From Pseudomonas chlororaphis subsp. chlororaphis (GTDB lineage: Bacteria > Pseudomonadota > Gammaproteobacteria > Pseudomonadales > Pseudomonadaceae), in contig NZ_CP027712.1 of the NCBI RefSeq assembly GCF_003945765.1, positions 5,270,001 to 5,334,000 on the forward strand: a DNA stretch of 64,000 nt, given 5' to 3'. Made by a program: the position numbers and the translations under genes. Shown piece by piece: positions 46,805 through 55,563 of this stretch; within the stretch, counting starts at the first letter, position 1, and each line of letters begins with the position of its first letter. The notes beneath the pieces are model-generated. The model was not told the DNA's origin. It saw only the letters and a list, made by a program, of their open reading frames with translations, and made no database searches.

Positions 46805-46996
46805 TCAGCACACCTGGCCCTGAACGGCGCAACCCAGGCTGGTAATGGCGGTGCTCACGTTGCCCCCCAGAGTCACGAACGCGGCAACGGCGCCCAGGGT
46901 GATCAGGCCACCGGCCACGGCATATTCCACGATGGTCAGACCCTCTTCGTCCTTGATGAATGCCAGCACCGAGGTTTTGATTGTTTGCAGGTTCAT
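46805..46996 (-). CDS. flp: Flp major pilin 2
   Basis: Second Flp pilin gene, 63 residues from ATG 46996; a GTG at 47005 would add three residues but would use up the GAGGTG ribosome site. The mature 44 residues differ from Flp1 only at position 22 (Val for Ile), whereas the 19-residue leader differs at six positions. It is monocistronic between two stretches without genes, on the same strand as the tad operon, with an upstream module like that of flp1. Confidence 0.95.
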   Translation of the reverse strand: MNLQTIKTSVLAFIKDEEGLTIVEYAVAGGLITLGAVAAFVTLGGNVSTAITSLGCAVQGQVC

Positions 46997-47005
46997 CTTG
47001 TTCAC

Positions 47006-47417
47006 CTCATATAAGAAAGTTGCTTTAAGGCGATCAGTATTTGTGCCGCCTGACTGAATCCTAGTCAGGGGCTAACACAAAGAGTTAGGAGTTTATTGTC
47101 GGTTTCTAGGACTTTTTTGCGCCACCTGGCAAGACAGCAAAGAACACCAATGAAACTAAACCTGGCAGATGGAGTTTTTTTCAGAAAAGGAACTGTTCTC
47201 ATATAACACTAAATTGATTCAGCCGTGGCCGGTGATGCAAGAAAAGGCGATCGCAACAGCAAGGAGCTGCCTGTGACTCTTATCTCGCTGTCAGACATAG
47301 AAGGTAATCAAGAAAATTTATGAAGCGTTATCAGAACTTGATCCTTTGCCCGCAAAGCCCAGTGGCGATACTGACAGCCCAGGAAGTGACAGTGAGACAC
47401 CAGGAAGGAATAAGGAA
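47006..47417. other. flp2-regulator intergenic region
   Basis: 412 bases, noticeably AT-richer than the flanks. Contains the flp2 module (47062-47110) and presumably the divergent promoter of the AraC-type gene. No gene recognised. Confidence 0.6.
47062..47110 (-). promoter_or_regulatory. flp2 upstream regulatory module
   Basis: CCTAGA (47110-47105), 15 bases, CCTAAC (47089-47084), 12 bases, CCCCTGACTA (47071-47062): the same elements and spacings as at flp1, with the distal hexamer altered in two bases. Confidence 0.7.
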
Positions 47418-48302
47418 ATGAGACCTGAGTCGGCCCAGAAACCCTCTCTTTTATGGTTCGACCTCACGCGCGACCGATCCTCTGAAGAACTGATCGCGCT
47501 GTTTCGCCCAACCTGCGATTGCCGGGTGTCGAAAGATGCGTCCCTGCCCGAAAAGGACACTCATCCTCTACCGGATATGATCTGCATGCACTATGACCGC
47601 CCGGACATGCCAGGGCTCAATCTGTTGCTGGAGATCAAACACAAGATTCCCTCCATTCCCATTGCCATGTTCACGGTGCAGCACTCCGAAGAACTCGCCG
47701 TCTGGGCCATGCGCTCGCGTGTCTGGGAATACATGGTGCTCCCTCTCTCGAGTGCCGAGATCCGGCGCTTCCTGCATGCGCTGAAGCAGCTCTGCGAGCT
47801 GCGCCACAGCAGCGGCCCCGGCAACAAGACGCTGCAGATCGAACACGGCCCGTCCTTGCCGGACAGCATCCGACTGACCGTAGAGCACCAGAAACATCAG
47901 GCACTCAGCGATGTGCTGCTGTACATCGAGCAGAATTTTCGTGAAAGCATCGACCAGAAAGAGCTGGCCAAGCGTTGCGGCATGACCACGTTTCGCTTCA
48001 GCCGGCTGTTCAAGGAGGTCCATGGCCTGGGATTCATGGACTACATCCTGAGCAAACGCATGGATTGCGCCAAGAATCTGCTCGACAACAGCCAGATGCC
48101 TATCACCAGCATCGGCTATGAAGTCGGCTTCAAGGACCCGTCCTACTTTGCCCGCGCCTTCAAGCAATTCGCCGGCGCCAGCCCCAGCGAATACCGACAA
48201 CGCCGAAGAATCCCGGAACGGGTAAAAAAAGAAGAGGTGGAACTGGAGCAAACGCTGTCTCAGGTGATCGACAGCCTGCCGCTGCGTATCGAAGGTCGGT
48301 GA
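47418..48302 (+). CDS. AraC-family regulator with degenerate receiver domain
   Basis: Probable transcription regulator of the Tad locus. From ATG 47418 (AGGAAGGAA upstream) 294 residues: residues 10-125 look like a CheY receiver fold, but His58 stands at the phosphoacceptor position (DMICMHYDRPDMPG) and Leu108 replaces the conserved Lys (YMVLPLS), so phosphorylation seems unlikely. Residues 165-260 are an AraC/XylS DNA-binding domain (IDQKELAKRCGMTTFRFSRLFKE; ITSIGYEVGFKDPSYFARAFKQ). An upstream TTG frame extension is possible. It is divergent from flp2, so control of flp1/flp2 is a natural guess. Confidence 0.88.
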   Translation: MRPESAQKPSLLWFDLTRDRSSEELIALFRPTCDCRVSKDASLPEKDTHPLPDMICMHYDRPDMPGLNLLLEIKHKIPSIPIAMFTVQHSEELAVWAMRSRVWEYMVLPLSSAEIRRFLHALKQLCELRHSSGPGNKTLQIEHGPSLPDSIRLTVEHQKHQALSDVLLYIEQNFRESIDQKELAKRCGMTTFRFSRLFKEVHGLGFMDYILSKRMDCAKNLLDNSQMPITSIGYEVGFKDPSYFARAFKQFAGASPSEYRQRRRIPERVKKEEVELEQTLSQVIDSLPLRIEGR

Positions 48303-48340
48303 ACAGGCCAATGCAGTGCGCCATTACATTTTCTGCTGGC

Positions 48341-48385
48341 AAAAAAAAACCCGAAAATCCTCACTTTCGTGGGCCTTTCGGATTT
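48341..48385 (-). terminator. Terminator after tRNA-Lys
   Basis: On the minus strand, an imperfect hairpin (ATCCGAAA...TTTTCGG) is followed by nine T residues (the A run at 48341-48349). It probably ends the tRNA transcript. Confidence 0.7.
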
Positions 48386-48402
48386 TAAATACTGCTAGAA
48401 AA

Positions 48403-48478
48403 TGGTGGGTCGTGTGGGATTCGAACCTACGACCAATTGGTTAAAAGCCAACTGCTCTACCAACTGAGCTAACGACCC
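48403..48478 (-). tRNA. tRNA-Lys (anticodon TTT)
   Basis: 76 bases including encoded CCA. On the minus strand the acceptor GGGTCGT pairs with ACGACCC, the D arm has AGCTCAGTTGGTAGAGC, the anticodon loop is CTTTTAA (TTT) and the T arm GGTTCGAATCC. It lies between the Tad-linked regulator and queC. This tRNA-Lys next to queC is a known integration hotspot in P. aeruginosa. Confidence 0.97.
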
Positions 48479-48541
48479 GCTGTGTGGTGGCGCGTATAAT
48501 ACTGATTTATAAAAAGAATTCAACACCCAATATGAAAAAAA

Positions 48542-49231
48542 TCAAAAATAAGGTGTTGGGTCGCTAACACCGGCCGCGGCAAAACCTTCTGCACGCAGAC
48601 GGCAGCTGTCGCATTTGCCGCAGGCACGCCCTTGATCATCGGCCTGGTAGCAGGACACGGTCAGGCCGTAATCAACCCCGAGCTTGACGCCCGCCTTGAC
48701 GATATCGGCCTTGCTCAGGTTCTGCAGCGGCGCCTGGATACGGAACCCCTGCCCCTCTACCCCGGCCTTGGTCGCCAGGTTGGCCATGCGCTCGAAGGCC
48801 TCGACGAATTCTGGACGGCAATCCGGATACCCCGAATAGTCCACGGCGTTGACGCCAATAAAGATGTCCCGCGCGCCCAGCACTTCCGCCCAGCCCAGTG
48901 CCAGGGACAGGAACACGGTGTTACGTGCCGGTACGTAGGTGACAGGGATCCCTTCGCTCGGGGCCTCGGGCACATCGATGGAGTTGTCAGTCAGCGCGGA
49001 GCCGCCGATACCGTTGAGGTTGAGGCCGATCACCTTGTGCTCCACCACTCCCAGGTCGCGAGCGACACGTTCAGCCGCCTGCAACTCGGCGCGATGACGC
49101 TGGCCGTAATCGAAGCTCATGGTGTAGCAGCGATACCCTTCGGCGCGGGCCATGGCCACTACGGTGGCCGAGTCCAGACCGCCGGACAGCAGGATTACCG
49201 CCCGCTTTTCAGTGGCAACTTGTTCATTCAT
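48542..49231 (-). CDS. queC: 7-cyano-7-deazaguanine synthase
   Basis: ATP-dependent amidation of 7-carboxy-7-deazaguanine to preQ0 for queuosine synthesis. From ATG 49231, 229 residues: the PP-loop motif SGGLDSATV near 17-25 and the C-terminal zinc cysteines in [17 protein letters not shown]. The open frame extends upstream, but residues before this ATG read out of frame through queE. queE starts immediately upstream, so the two form an operon. Confidence 0.95.
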   Translation of the reverse strand: MNEQVATEKRAVILLSGGLDSATVVAMARAEGYRCYTMSFDYGQRHRAELQAAERVARDLGVVEHKVIGLNLNGIGGSALTDNSIDVPEAPSEGIPVTYVPARNTVFLSLALGWAEVLGARDIFIGVNAVDYSGYPDCRPEFVEAFERMANLATKAGVEGQGFRIQAPLQNLSKADIVKAGVKLGVDYGLTVSCYQADDQGRACGKCDSCRLRAEGFAAAGVSDPTPYF

Positions 49232-49232
49232 A

Positions 49233-49880
49233 TCAGCGCCCCGGCTCGTCATTCCAAAGGTATTTATGCAGCTGCAATTGCAGGCGCACCGGCAGGTTGT
49301 CCGCAACGATCCAGTCCGCCAGATCGCGCGCATTGAGGTCGTGATGGCTCGGCGAGAACAGCACCTCGCCCGCCCGCCGTTCCAGACCATACTGGATCAG
49401 CTTGGAAACCGCCCAGTCATAGTCCTCTCGGGAACAGATGACAAACTTGACCTGGTCGTTCGGCGTCAGCAGTTCGATGTTTTCGTAACGATTGCGCTGC
49501 GCTTCCTGCGACCCCGGCGTCTTCAGGTCGAGCACTCGACTGACACGCGGATCGACCGCGGAAATATCCAGGGCTCCGCTGGTTTCCAGCGAGACTTCGT
49601 AACCGGCGTCACACAGCTGCTTGAGCAAGGGAATGGCATTAGGCTGCGCCAGAGGCTCGCCACCGGTCACACAGACGTAACGCGGGCGGAAACCGGCGAC
49701 CTGCTCGAGAATGCTCTCGAGGGTGCGGATGCTGCCACCGCTGAAGGCGTAGGCACTGTCGCAGTATTGGCAACGCAGCGGACAACCGGTCAGGCGCACA
49801 AATACCGTGGGCAGGCCGGCAGTCCGAGTTTCACCCTGCAACGAGTAGAAAACTTCGGTAATTCTCAATGTGTCTTGCAT
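49233..49880 (-). CDS. queE: 7-carboxy-7-deazaguanine synthase
   Basis: Radical SAM enzyme converting 6-carboxy-tetrahydropterin to 7-carboxy-7-deazaguanine. From ATG 49880, 215 residues: [10 protein letters not shown] at 9-18 and the cluster motif CPLRCQYC (CxxxCxxC) near 33-40, GGEP near 72. A GTG at 49889 is an alternative start; neither has a strong ribosome site. One base separates its stop from the queC start. Confidence 0.93.
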   Translation of the reverse strand: MQDTLRITEVFYSLQGETRTAGLPTVFVRLTGCPLRCQYCDSAYAFSGGSIRTLESILEQVAGFRPRYVCVTGGEPLAQPNAIPLLKQLCDAGYEVSLETSGALDISAVDPRVSRVLDLKTPGSQEAQRNRYENIELLTPNDQVKFVICSREDYDWAVSKLIQYGLERRAGEVLFSPSHHDLNARDLADWIVADNLPVRLQLQLHKYLWNDEPGR

Positions 49881-49998
49881 AGTCGCCACGGGCGTAACAG
49901 CTAAACAGGCTGTCCGCCTCCGTCAGGCACCTCGAGGAATCCCGCAAACACGGTAATCCCAGGAAGCGTGTTTCATAAAAAGGGCATGGATTCTAACG

Positions 49999-50026
49999 AA
50001 AAAACCCGCGGCAAGCGCGGGTTTCT
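49999..50026 (-). terminator. Rho-independent terminator of the pal/cpoB transcript
   Basis: On the minus strand, AACCCGCGC-TTG-CCGCGGGTT with a following T tract (A run at 49999-50004), just beyond the cpoB stop. Confidence 0.85.
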
Positions 50027-50046
50027 TCAAAACAGCTCAAACTCGA

Positions 50047-50871
50047 TTACATGCGTTGCAGATCGCGCTGAGCCAGCTGGGCGGCGGAAGTACCCGGATA
50101 TTGGGCCACCACCTGCTGCAGAATGCCCTTGACCTTGTCAGTGTGGCCCAGGCGGCGCTCTACGTCAGCCAGCTTGTACAGCGAGTCCGGCACCTTGGCA
50201 TGCTTCGGATACAGCTGGGAGACCTTGGCAAATGCCTGGCCGGCACCTTGCAGGTCGCCTTTGGCCAGGTTCACTTCGCCCAACCAGTACTGGGCATTAC
50301 CCGCGTATTGGCTGTTTGGGTATTTACGCAGGAACGCGGCGAAAGCCTGGCTGGCCTTGTCGAAATCCTTGGCCTTGATCAGGTCGAAGGCTGCTTCGTA
50401 ATACAGCTTTTCCTTCGCCGGATCGCCCGGTTCACTGCTTGCCGCTGGAGCTTGCGAGGCAGCCCCGGCAGCTGCACCGGCGGCACTGGCATCGCCACCG
50501 GCAGAAGAATTATCAGGAGTCGCGGCAGGTGCACCGCCCGCTCCAATGCGTCGATCAAGATCCTGGTAACGCTCCAGGCTTTCCTGCTTCATACGCGCAA
50601 TATCGTTTTGCAGTACTTCAATCACACCTTGTTGCCGAGCGATTTGATCCTGCATTTGCTGCAGTTGCTGGAACAGCTCGCCCTGTGCCGAGACAGGGGT
50701 CGAAACCCCTCCCCCGGCATAGGCGCCGTTCGTGCCATAACCCGCTGGCGGATAACTGCCTCCGCTATTGTTATAGCCCGAGTTGTTATCGACCACAGGA
50801 ACCGCAGCCCACACCGAAAGCGGCGCGAGGCTGAGAGCCAAGACAGTTAGAGCACGACGGCACGTTCGCAT
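50047..50871 (-). CDS. cpoB: Cell division coordinator CpoB (YbgF)
   Basis: Periplasmic TolA-binding protein linking outer-membrane constriction to peptidoglycan synthesis. 274 residues: signal peptide to about WAA23, a coiled-coil trimerisation segment (QLQQMQDQIARQQGVIEVLQ) near 67-90, an Ala/Gly/Ser-rich linker and three TPR-like repeats (EKLYYEAAFDLIKAKDFDKA; PNSQYAGNAQYWLGEVNLAKG; HAKVPDSLYKLADVERRLG). It follows pal by six bases in the tol-pal order. Confidence 0.94.
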   Translation of the reverse strand: MRTCRRALTVLALSLAPLSVWAAVPVVDNNSGYNNSGGSYPPAGYGTNGAYAGGGVSTPVSAQGELFQQLQQMQDQIARQQGVIEVLQNDIARMKQESLERYQDLDRRIGAGGAPAATPDNSSAGGDASAAGAAAGAASQAPAASSEPGDPAKEKLYYEAAFDLIKAKDFDKASQAFAAFLRKYPNSQYAGNAQYWLGEVNLAKGDLQGAGQAFAKVSQLYPKHAKVPDSLYKLADVERRLGHTDKVKGILQQVVAQYPGTSAAQLAQRDLQRM

Positions 50872-50877
50872 GACGAA

Positions 50878-51375
50878 TTACTTACGCAGTTCGACGCGAC
50901 GGTTTTGAGCCCAGGACTGCTCGTCGTTGCCGGTAGCAACTGGACGCTCTTCGCCGTAGGAAACCAGTTCCAGCTGAGCTGGGGAAACGCCTTGCAGCAC
51001 CAGGTAGCGCTGAACGGCTTTCGCACGACGCTCGCCCAGAGCCATGTTGTACTCACGAGTACCACGTTCGTCGGTGTTGCCTTCCAGAACAACGCGAGCG
51101 CCGTTTGCTTTCAGGTCTTTGGCGTGAACGTCCAGAGCGCGCATGGCTTCTGGCTTCAGGTCCGAGCTGTCGTATTCGAAGTAGAAGGTGGTGATTGCGC
51201 GCAGAGCAGCTTCTTCGCTCAGGGAGCCGTCAACTGCACCGGTGTTAGCGCCGTAACCAGCGTTTGGATCAACAGCGCCTTCACCAGCGTTGTCGCCGCC
51301 TTTGGAGGAGCAACCTACAGCTACAGCCATGGCCAGAGCCAGCGCAGCAAACTTACCAAACTTCAGCATTTCCAT
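50878..51375 (-). CDS. pal: Peptidoglycan-associated lipoprotein Pal (OprL)
   Basis: Outer-membrane lipoprotein binding peptidoglycan and TolB. 165 residues nearly matching Pseudomonas OprL: lipoprotein signal with Cys22, a Gly-rich linker, and the OmpA-like domain ([37 protein letters not shown]). The position commonly His in the GHTDERGT motif is Asn100 here. The start MEMLKF agrees with the Pseudomonas family. Gap to tolB is 52 bases. Confidence 0.97.
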   Translation of the reverse strand: MEMLKFGKFAALALAMAVAVGCSSKGGDNAGEGAVDPNAGYGANTGAVDGSLSEEAALRAITTFYFEYDSSDLKPEAMRALDVHAKDLKANGARVVLEGNTDERGTREYNMALGERRAKAVQRYLVLQGVSPAQLELVSYGEERPVATGNDEQSWAQNRRVELRK

Positions 51376-51427
51376 CGTGAAACTCCTAATGAACCCCAGT
51401 GTGTTAAGTAAAACGTAAAGCGCCGCG

Positions 51428-52729
51428 TCAGTTCAGGTAAGGGGACCAGGACGGTTCTCTGACTTCGCCTTGAGCGGTAGGAAGCGGGAGCCTCACGCGT
51501 CCATTAATGGACACGAGCATCAAGACTCCCCGGCCCTGCTGGCGGGTGGCGTAGATTACCATGGTGCCGTTGGGCGCAACAGTAGGCGACTCATCAAGTG
51601 TGCTGTCGGTAAGGATTTTTACGTTGCCACGCTGCAAATCCTGAGCAGCTACCTTGAAGTTTGTGAAGCCGTCCTGCCGGTGAATCATGACCAGGGTTTT
51701 TTCATCCGCGGACAGTTTCGGGTTGGCGTTGTAGTTGCCCACGAAAGTCACCCGTTCCGCACCGCCACCACCGGCACTGGTCTTGTAGATCTGTGGCTTG
51801 CCACCACGGTCCGAGGTGAAGTAGATGGTCGAACCATCCTTGCCCCAGAACGGTTCGGTGTTGATGCCAGGCCCCGCGGTCACACGCGAGATCTGACGCG
51901 AACCCAGGTTCATCACATAGATGTCCGGGTTGCCGTCCTTGGACAGCACGAACGCCAGGCGCTGGCCGTCCGGCGACCAGGCAGGCGCGCCGTTCAGGCC
52001 TTCGAAGTTGGTGATCTGCTCGCGACGGCCAGTGTCGATGTGCTGAACGAAGATGCGCGGGCGCTTCTGTTCGAACGACACATAGGCAATGCGCTTGCCG
52101 TCCGGCGCGAAGCGCGGCGACAGGATCGGCTCACGGGATTGCAGCAGGGTCACCGCGCGCGCGCCGTCATAGTCGGAGCGTTGCAGGGTGTAGCGCGTGT
52201 TCTTCTCGGAGAAACGCTCTGCCGTGACGTACAGCATGCGGGTCGAGAAGGCGCCCTTGATACCGGTGAGCTTTTCGAACGACTGGTCGGAGATGTAGTG
52301 AGCCATGTCACGCAACTGGTCGACGCTACCCGAGACGCTGCCGGTCAGCACTTGCTGTTCGGTGGCGACGTTGAACAGGGCGTATTGCACCTGCAGGCGA
52401 CCGCCTGCCGGAACAATGCTGCCGACCATGATGTACTGGGCACCCAGGGCCTTCCAGTCACGGTAGATGACTTCGCTGGCCTGGGTCGGCAGGCTGATCA
52501 TGTTCTGCTTTGGAATCGGCGAGTAGTAACCCGAATTGCGCAGGTCGTTGCCGATGATTTCCGCCATGTCGTCGGGCAGCACGCTGCCCCCTTGCCAACC
52601 GAATGGCACTACGGCGATGGGCGTGGCCCGGTCACTGCCACTGGTGACCAGAATGTTCTTTTCATCCGCTGTCGCTATCCCTGCCATACAGCAAATAACG
52701 ACAAGCAATCCTCGAAGAAGGTTTCTCAC
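51428..52729 (-). CDS. tolB: Tol-Pal system beta-propeller protein TolB
   Basis: Periplasmic protein that releases Pal from peptidoglycan in response to TolA. 433 residues: signal peptide ending near IATA, an N-terminal domain, and a beta-propeller with repeats such as [21 protein letters not shown] and [18 protein letters not shown]. Full length. Its start overlaps the tolA stop by four bases, indicating coupled translation in tolQRAB. Confidence 0.96.
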   Translation of the reverse strand: MRNLLRGLLVVICCMAGIATADEKNILVTSGSDRATPIAVVPFGWQGGSVLPDDMAEIIGNDLRNSGYYSPIPKQNMISLPTQASEVIYRDWKALGAQYIMVGSIVPAGGRLQVQYALFNVATEQQVLTGSVSGSVDQLRDMAHYISDQSFEKLTGIKGAFSTRMLYVTAERFSEKNTRYTLQRSDYDGARAVTLLQSREPILSPRFAPDGKRIAYVSFEQKRPRIFVQHIDTGRREQITNFEGLNGAPAWSPDGQRLAFVLSKDGNPDIYVMNLGSRQISRVTAGPGINTEPFWGKDGSTIYFTSDRGGKPQIYKTSAGGGGAERVTFVGNYNANPKLSADEKTLVMIHRQDGFTNFKVAAQDLQRGNVKILTDSTLDESPTVAPNGTMVIYATRQQGRGVLMLVSINGRVRLPLPTAQGEVREPSWSPYLN

Positions 52730-53805
52730 AAGGCTAGATCCTCAGGTGTGAATGTCATCTTGAATGAACGATACGGAGCGAAATCGCTCGGCTTCATTCC
52801 CTGCATTTCTGTCAAACGTCCAATGTTCTTGACCGCAGCTACCGCCGAGGCATCGAACGGACCATCGCCGCTGGACTTGGCCACCGACACCGAAGTCACC
52901 GTACCATCCGGCAACATGCCGATTTGCAGCACGACAGTCATGTTGTTGCGCGCCGAAGGAGGACGAGCCCAGCCTTCCGCCGCACGAGCACGAATCAGAT
53001 CGTCGAAACTGCCCGCGACTTCGTCGCCCTGCTCGTCCGCCAATGCCTGCTGACGCTGCGGCGTATCGGAAAGCAAATCAGCCAGGGCCTGGGCCTTTTT
53101 ATCTTCGGCGGATTTACGCGCTGCTTCCTGAGCCTTTTTCTTGGCTGCGTCGGCGGCGGCTTTCTTCTTCGCGTCCTCGGCGACCTTCTTCTTCGCCTCG
53201 TCCGCTTCAGCTTTCTTCTTGGCGTCTTCCGCGGCTTTCTTCTTCGCGTCTTCGACTATCTTTTTCTTCGCCTCTTCAGCGGCCTTTTTCTTGGCCTCTT
53301 CTTCGGCGGCTTTCTTGGCTTCTTCTTCGGCTTTCTTCTTGGCTATATCAGCCAATTGTTTCTCTTCAGCCTTTTTCGCTTCCGCAGCCTTCTTCGCGTC
53401 GTCGGCTTTCTTGGCTTCATCAGCCTTCTTCGCCTCATCCGCTTTCTTGGCTTCGTCGGCCTTTTTCGCTTCCTCGGCTTTTTGAGCAGCCTCTTCTTTC
53501 TTTTGTTCCGCAGCCTTGACCGCTTCCTGCTCGACCTTTTTCTGCTCCATCTGCTCGACTTCGGTCTGGCGCGCGGCGGATTTCTTCGCCTCACCCGCAA
53601 TCTTCTGATTGGTCTGGGTGGTCGCCTGACTTTTCGATTTCAGCTGATACAGGGTCGCCTGGACGATCGGCTTGGACGGCGGCAACTCCGGCGTCATGGC
53701 AAAACTGACGAACAGCATGCCGAACACCAGAACGTGCAGGGCAATTGCCCACACGCTAGGCCAGAAGTAGCTTTCCGAGGCGGACGGCTCTCGCTGTTGC
53801 TGCAT
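52726..53805 (-). CDS. tolA: Tol-Pal system protein TolA
   Basis: Inner-membrane-anchored protein spanning the periplasm to reach TolB/Pal. 359 residues: a membrane segment at about 18-38 ([20 protein letters not shown]), a long Lys/Ala/Glu-rich helical domain II with many [14 protein letters not shown] repeats (about 65-235), and a C-terminal domain III ([21 protein letters not shown]) for TolB binding. The repeats give a strongly periodic DNA stretch over about 53100-53540. One base overlaps tolR at its start. Confidence 0.96.
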   Translation of the reverse strand: MQQQREPSASESYFWPSVWAIALHVLVFGMLFVSFAMTPELPPSKPIVQATLYQLKSKSQATTQTNQKIAGEAKKSAARQTEVEQMEQKKVEQEAVKAAEQKKEEAAQKAEEAKKADEAKKADEAKKADEAKKADDAKKAAEAKKAEEKQLADIAKKKAEEEAKKAAEEEAKKKAAEEAKKKIVEDAKKKAAEDAKKKAEADEAKKKVAEDAKKKAAADAAKKKAQEAARKSAEDKKAQALADLLSDTPQRQQALADEQGDEVAGSFDDLIRARAAEGWARPPSARNNMTVVLQIGMLPDGTVTSVSVAKSSGDGPFDASAVAAVKNIGRLTEMQGMKPSDFAPYRSFKMTFTPEDLAL

Positions 53806-54257
53806 CAGGGCGCCTCGGTAATCAAGCCAACGTTACCGACGCCGGCCTTCTGCAGTCCGCCCATGGCGCCCATGACGGCGCCGTAGTCGACGGACTTGTC
53901 GCCGCGAATGAACACCTGGGTATGCTTGCCGCCTTCATTGCCGGCGCGAATGATCTTGGTCACGGCGTCGGTCATCTGCGGCAAGGTCATGGCCTTGTCC
54001 ATCTGCTTGTCGGTGTCGACTTCGCTGCCAAGGTTCCAGTAGTAGGTCTTGTCAGCCTTGATCGAAATGGTCAGGACCTGGGTGTTGTTGTCCTGCGGCA
54101 AGGCTTCGCTGGAAACCTTGGGCAGATCGACTTTCACGCCCTGATTGAGCATCGGCGCGGTCACCATGAAGATAACCAGCAGTACCAACATCACGTCGAT
54201 GTAGGGCACCACGTTCATCTCGGCAACCGGCTTGCGTTTGTGGCGAACTCGGGCCAT
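53805..54257 (-). CDS. tolR: Tol-Pal system protein TolR
   Basis: ExbD-family inner-membrane protein of the proton-driven TolQR motor. 150 residues with one membrane helix, EMNVVPYIDVMLVLLVIFMV, carrying the essential Asp in the sequence YIDVMLVLLV, followed by a periplasmic domain. Lies between tolQ and tolA with a one-base overlap to tolA. Confidence 0.96.
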   Translation of the reverse strand: MARVRHKRKPVAEMNVVPYIDVMLVLLVIFMVTAPMLNQGVKVDLPKVSSEALPQDNNTQVLTISIKADKTYYWNLGSEVDTDKQMDKAMTLPQMTDAVTKIIRAGNEGGKHTQVFIRGDKSVDYGAVMGAMGGLQKAGVGNVGLITEAP

Positions 54258-54271
54258 GGGGATTTACCTGC

Positions 54272-54967
54272 TCACTCTTCGCTGGTGTGCACTTTACGGT
54301 GCAGGATCGCCTGGAACTCGTCGGCGAAGGTGTAGTAACGGCTGATCAGGGTCTCGCCACGGGCCGCAAAGCGGTTGTAGGCGATAACGGCCGGGATCGC
54401 GGCAAACAGGCCGATCGCGGTGGCGATCAGGGCTTCGGCGATACCCGGCGCAACGGTCGCCAGGGTCGCCTGCTGGGCGCTGGCCAGGCCGCGGAAGGAG
54501 TTCATGATCCCCCAGACGGTACCGAACAGACCGATATACGGGCTGACCGAGCCGACAGTGGCGAGGAATGGCAGGCTCTGCTCAAGCTTCTCTTCTTCGC
54601 GGGAGATGGCGACACGCATGGCACGCGCAACACCTTCCATGACCGCCTCGGGATCAACGCCCGACTGCTGGCGCAGGCGCGAGAATTCCTTGAAGCCGGC
54701 ACGGAAGATCTGCTCCACGCCCGAATCAGGGTCCGGGTTGCTGCCCGCCTGACGGTACAGCTTGGACAGGTCGATACCCGACCAGAAGCGCTCTTCGAAG
54801 CTCTCCAGGGCGCGTCGACCGGCACGCAGCAGGTTGCTGCGCTGAAAGATCATGATCCATGAGGTCACCGATGCGGCTACCAGGGTCAGCATTACCAACT
54901 GCACAACGATGCTGGCATTGCTGACCAGGCTCCACATGGAGGAATGGTCGACGACGTTAGCTTCCAC
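54272..54967 (-). CDS. tolQ: Tol-Pal system protein TolQ
   Basis: ExbB-family proton channel component. 231 residues, three membrane segments (about 18-40, 135-160, 170-195), with the conserved [13 protein letters not shown] and [22 protein letters not shown] helices. Start is GTG 54967 inside the 3' end of ybgC (11-base overlap), the expected ybgC-tolQ coupling. Confidence 0.96.
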   Translation of the reverse strand: MEANVVDHSSMWSLVSNASIVVQLVMLTLVAASVTSWIMIFQRSNLLRAGRRALESFEERFWSGIDLSKLYRQAGSNPDPDSGVEQIFRAGFKEFSRLRQQSGVDPEAVMEGVARAMRVAISREEEKLEQSLPFLATVGSVSPYIGLFGTVWGIMNSFRGLASAQQATLATVAPGIAEALIATAIGLFAAIPAVIAYNRFAARGETLISRYYTFADEFQAILHRKVHTSEE

Positions 54968-55424
54968 GCTTTATCTCCTGCTCTGAGTGTGTACCCGCGC
55001 CGCTCACGTCGGCGAAGGCCGCACGTAGAGCTTCGGGAATGGCCCGGGGTTTCAAATTGTCGGTGCGCACACAGGCCACCAGAAACTGCCCTTCGCAGAG
55101 CAGTGCATTATCCGTGGCTCGCCTGACCTGCTGTTTGAAGCGCAGGCTGGCCCGGTTCAATTCGATGACTTCTGCACTTACCAGAAGCTCGTCGTCCAGT
55201 CGCGCCGGCGCGTGGTAGCGCGCTTCGCTGGAATGCACGACGAACAACAGGTTCTCCCCTGCCAACTGCGATTGGGCAAAGCCCAGATCTCGTAGCCGTT
55301 CGGTTCGAGCCCGTTCCATAAACTTAAGGTAATTAACGTAATACACGATGCCGCCGGCATCGGTGTCTTCGTAATAAACGCGACAACGATGTGCGAACGA
55401 CTCAAGCCCGTTTTGCGCGCGCAT
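54957..55424 (-). CDS. ybgC: Acyl-CoA thioesterase YbgC (tol-pal associated)
   Basis: Hot-dog-fold thioesterase, first gene of the tol-pal operon. 155 residues; the active-site segment is [19 protein letters not shown] with the catalytic Asp near residue 21. Family role in vivo is uncertain (short-chain or phospholipid-related acyl-CoA). It is preceded by about 139 bases that should hold the operon promoter. Confidence 0.95.
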   Translation of the reverse strand: MRAQNGLESFAHRCRVYYEDTDAGGIVYYVNYLKFMERARTERLRDLGFAQSQLAGENLLFVVHSSEARYHAPARLDDELLVSAEVIELNRASLRFKQQVRRATDNALLCEGQFLVACVRTDNLKPRAIPEALRAAFADVSGAGTHSEQEIKRGS

Positions 55425-55563
55425 ACTCTAGTGCTTACTCCTCAGGTTGCCAATCCGGCCGGGCAACTGTTTTTCATTCTCGAACGGCTTTCTGGCAAAA
55501 TAACGGCAATGCCAGCCCCCTAGGACCGCACAAGCTGCGAATAAATCGCTGCCGAAGCGGTTA

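Noticed and set aside
48341..48478. Possible island boundary at the tRNA-Lys 3' end
   Set aside because: No second copy of the tRNA 3' end was seen within the window, and no integrase gene is present.
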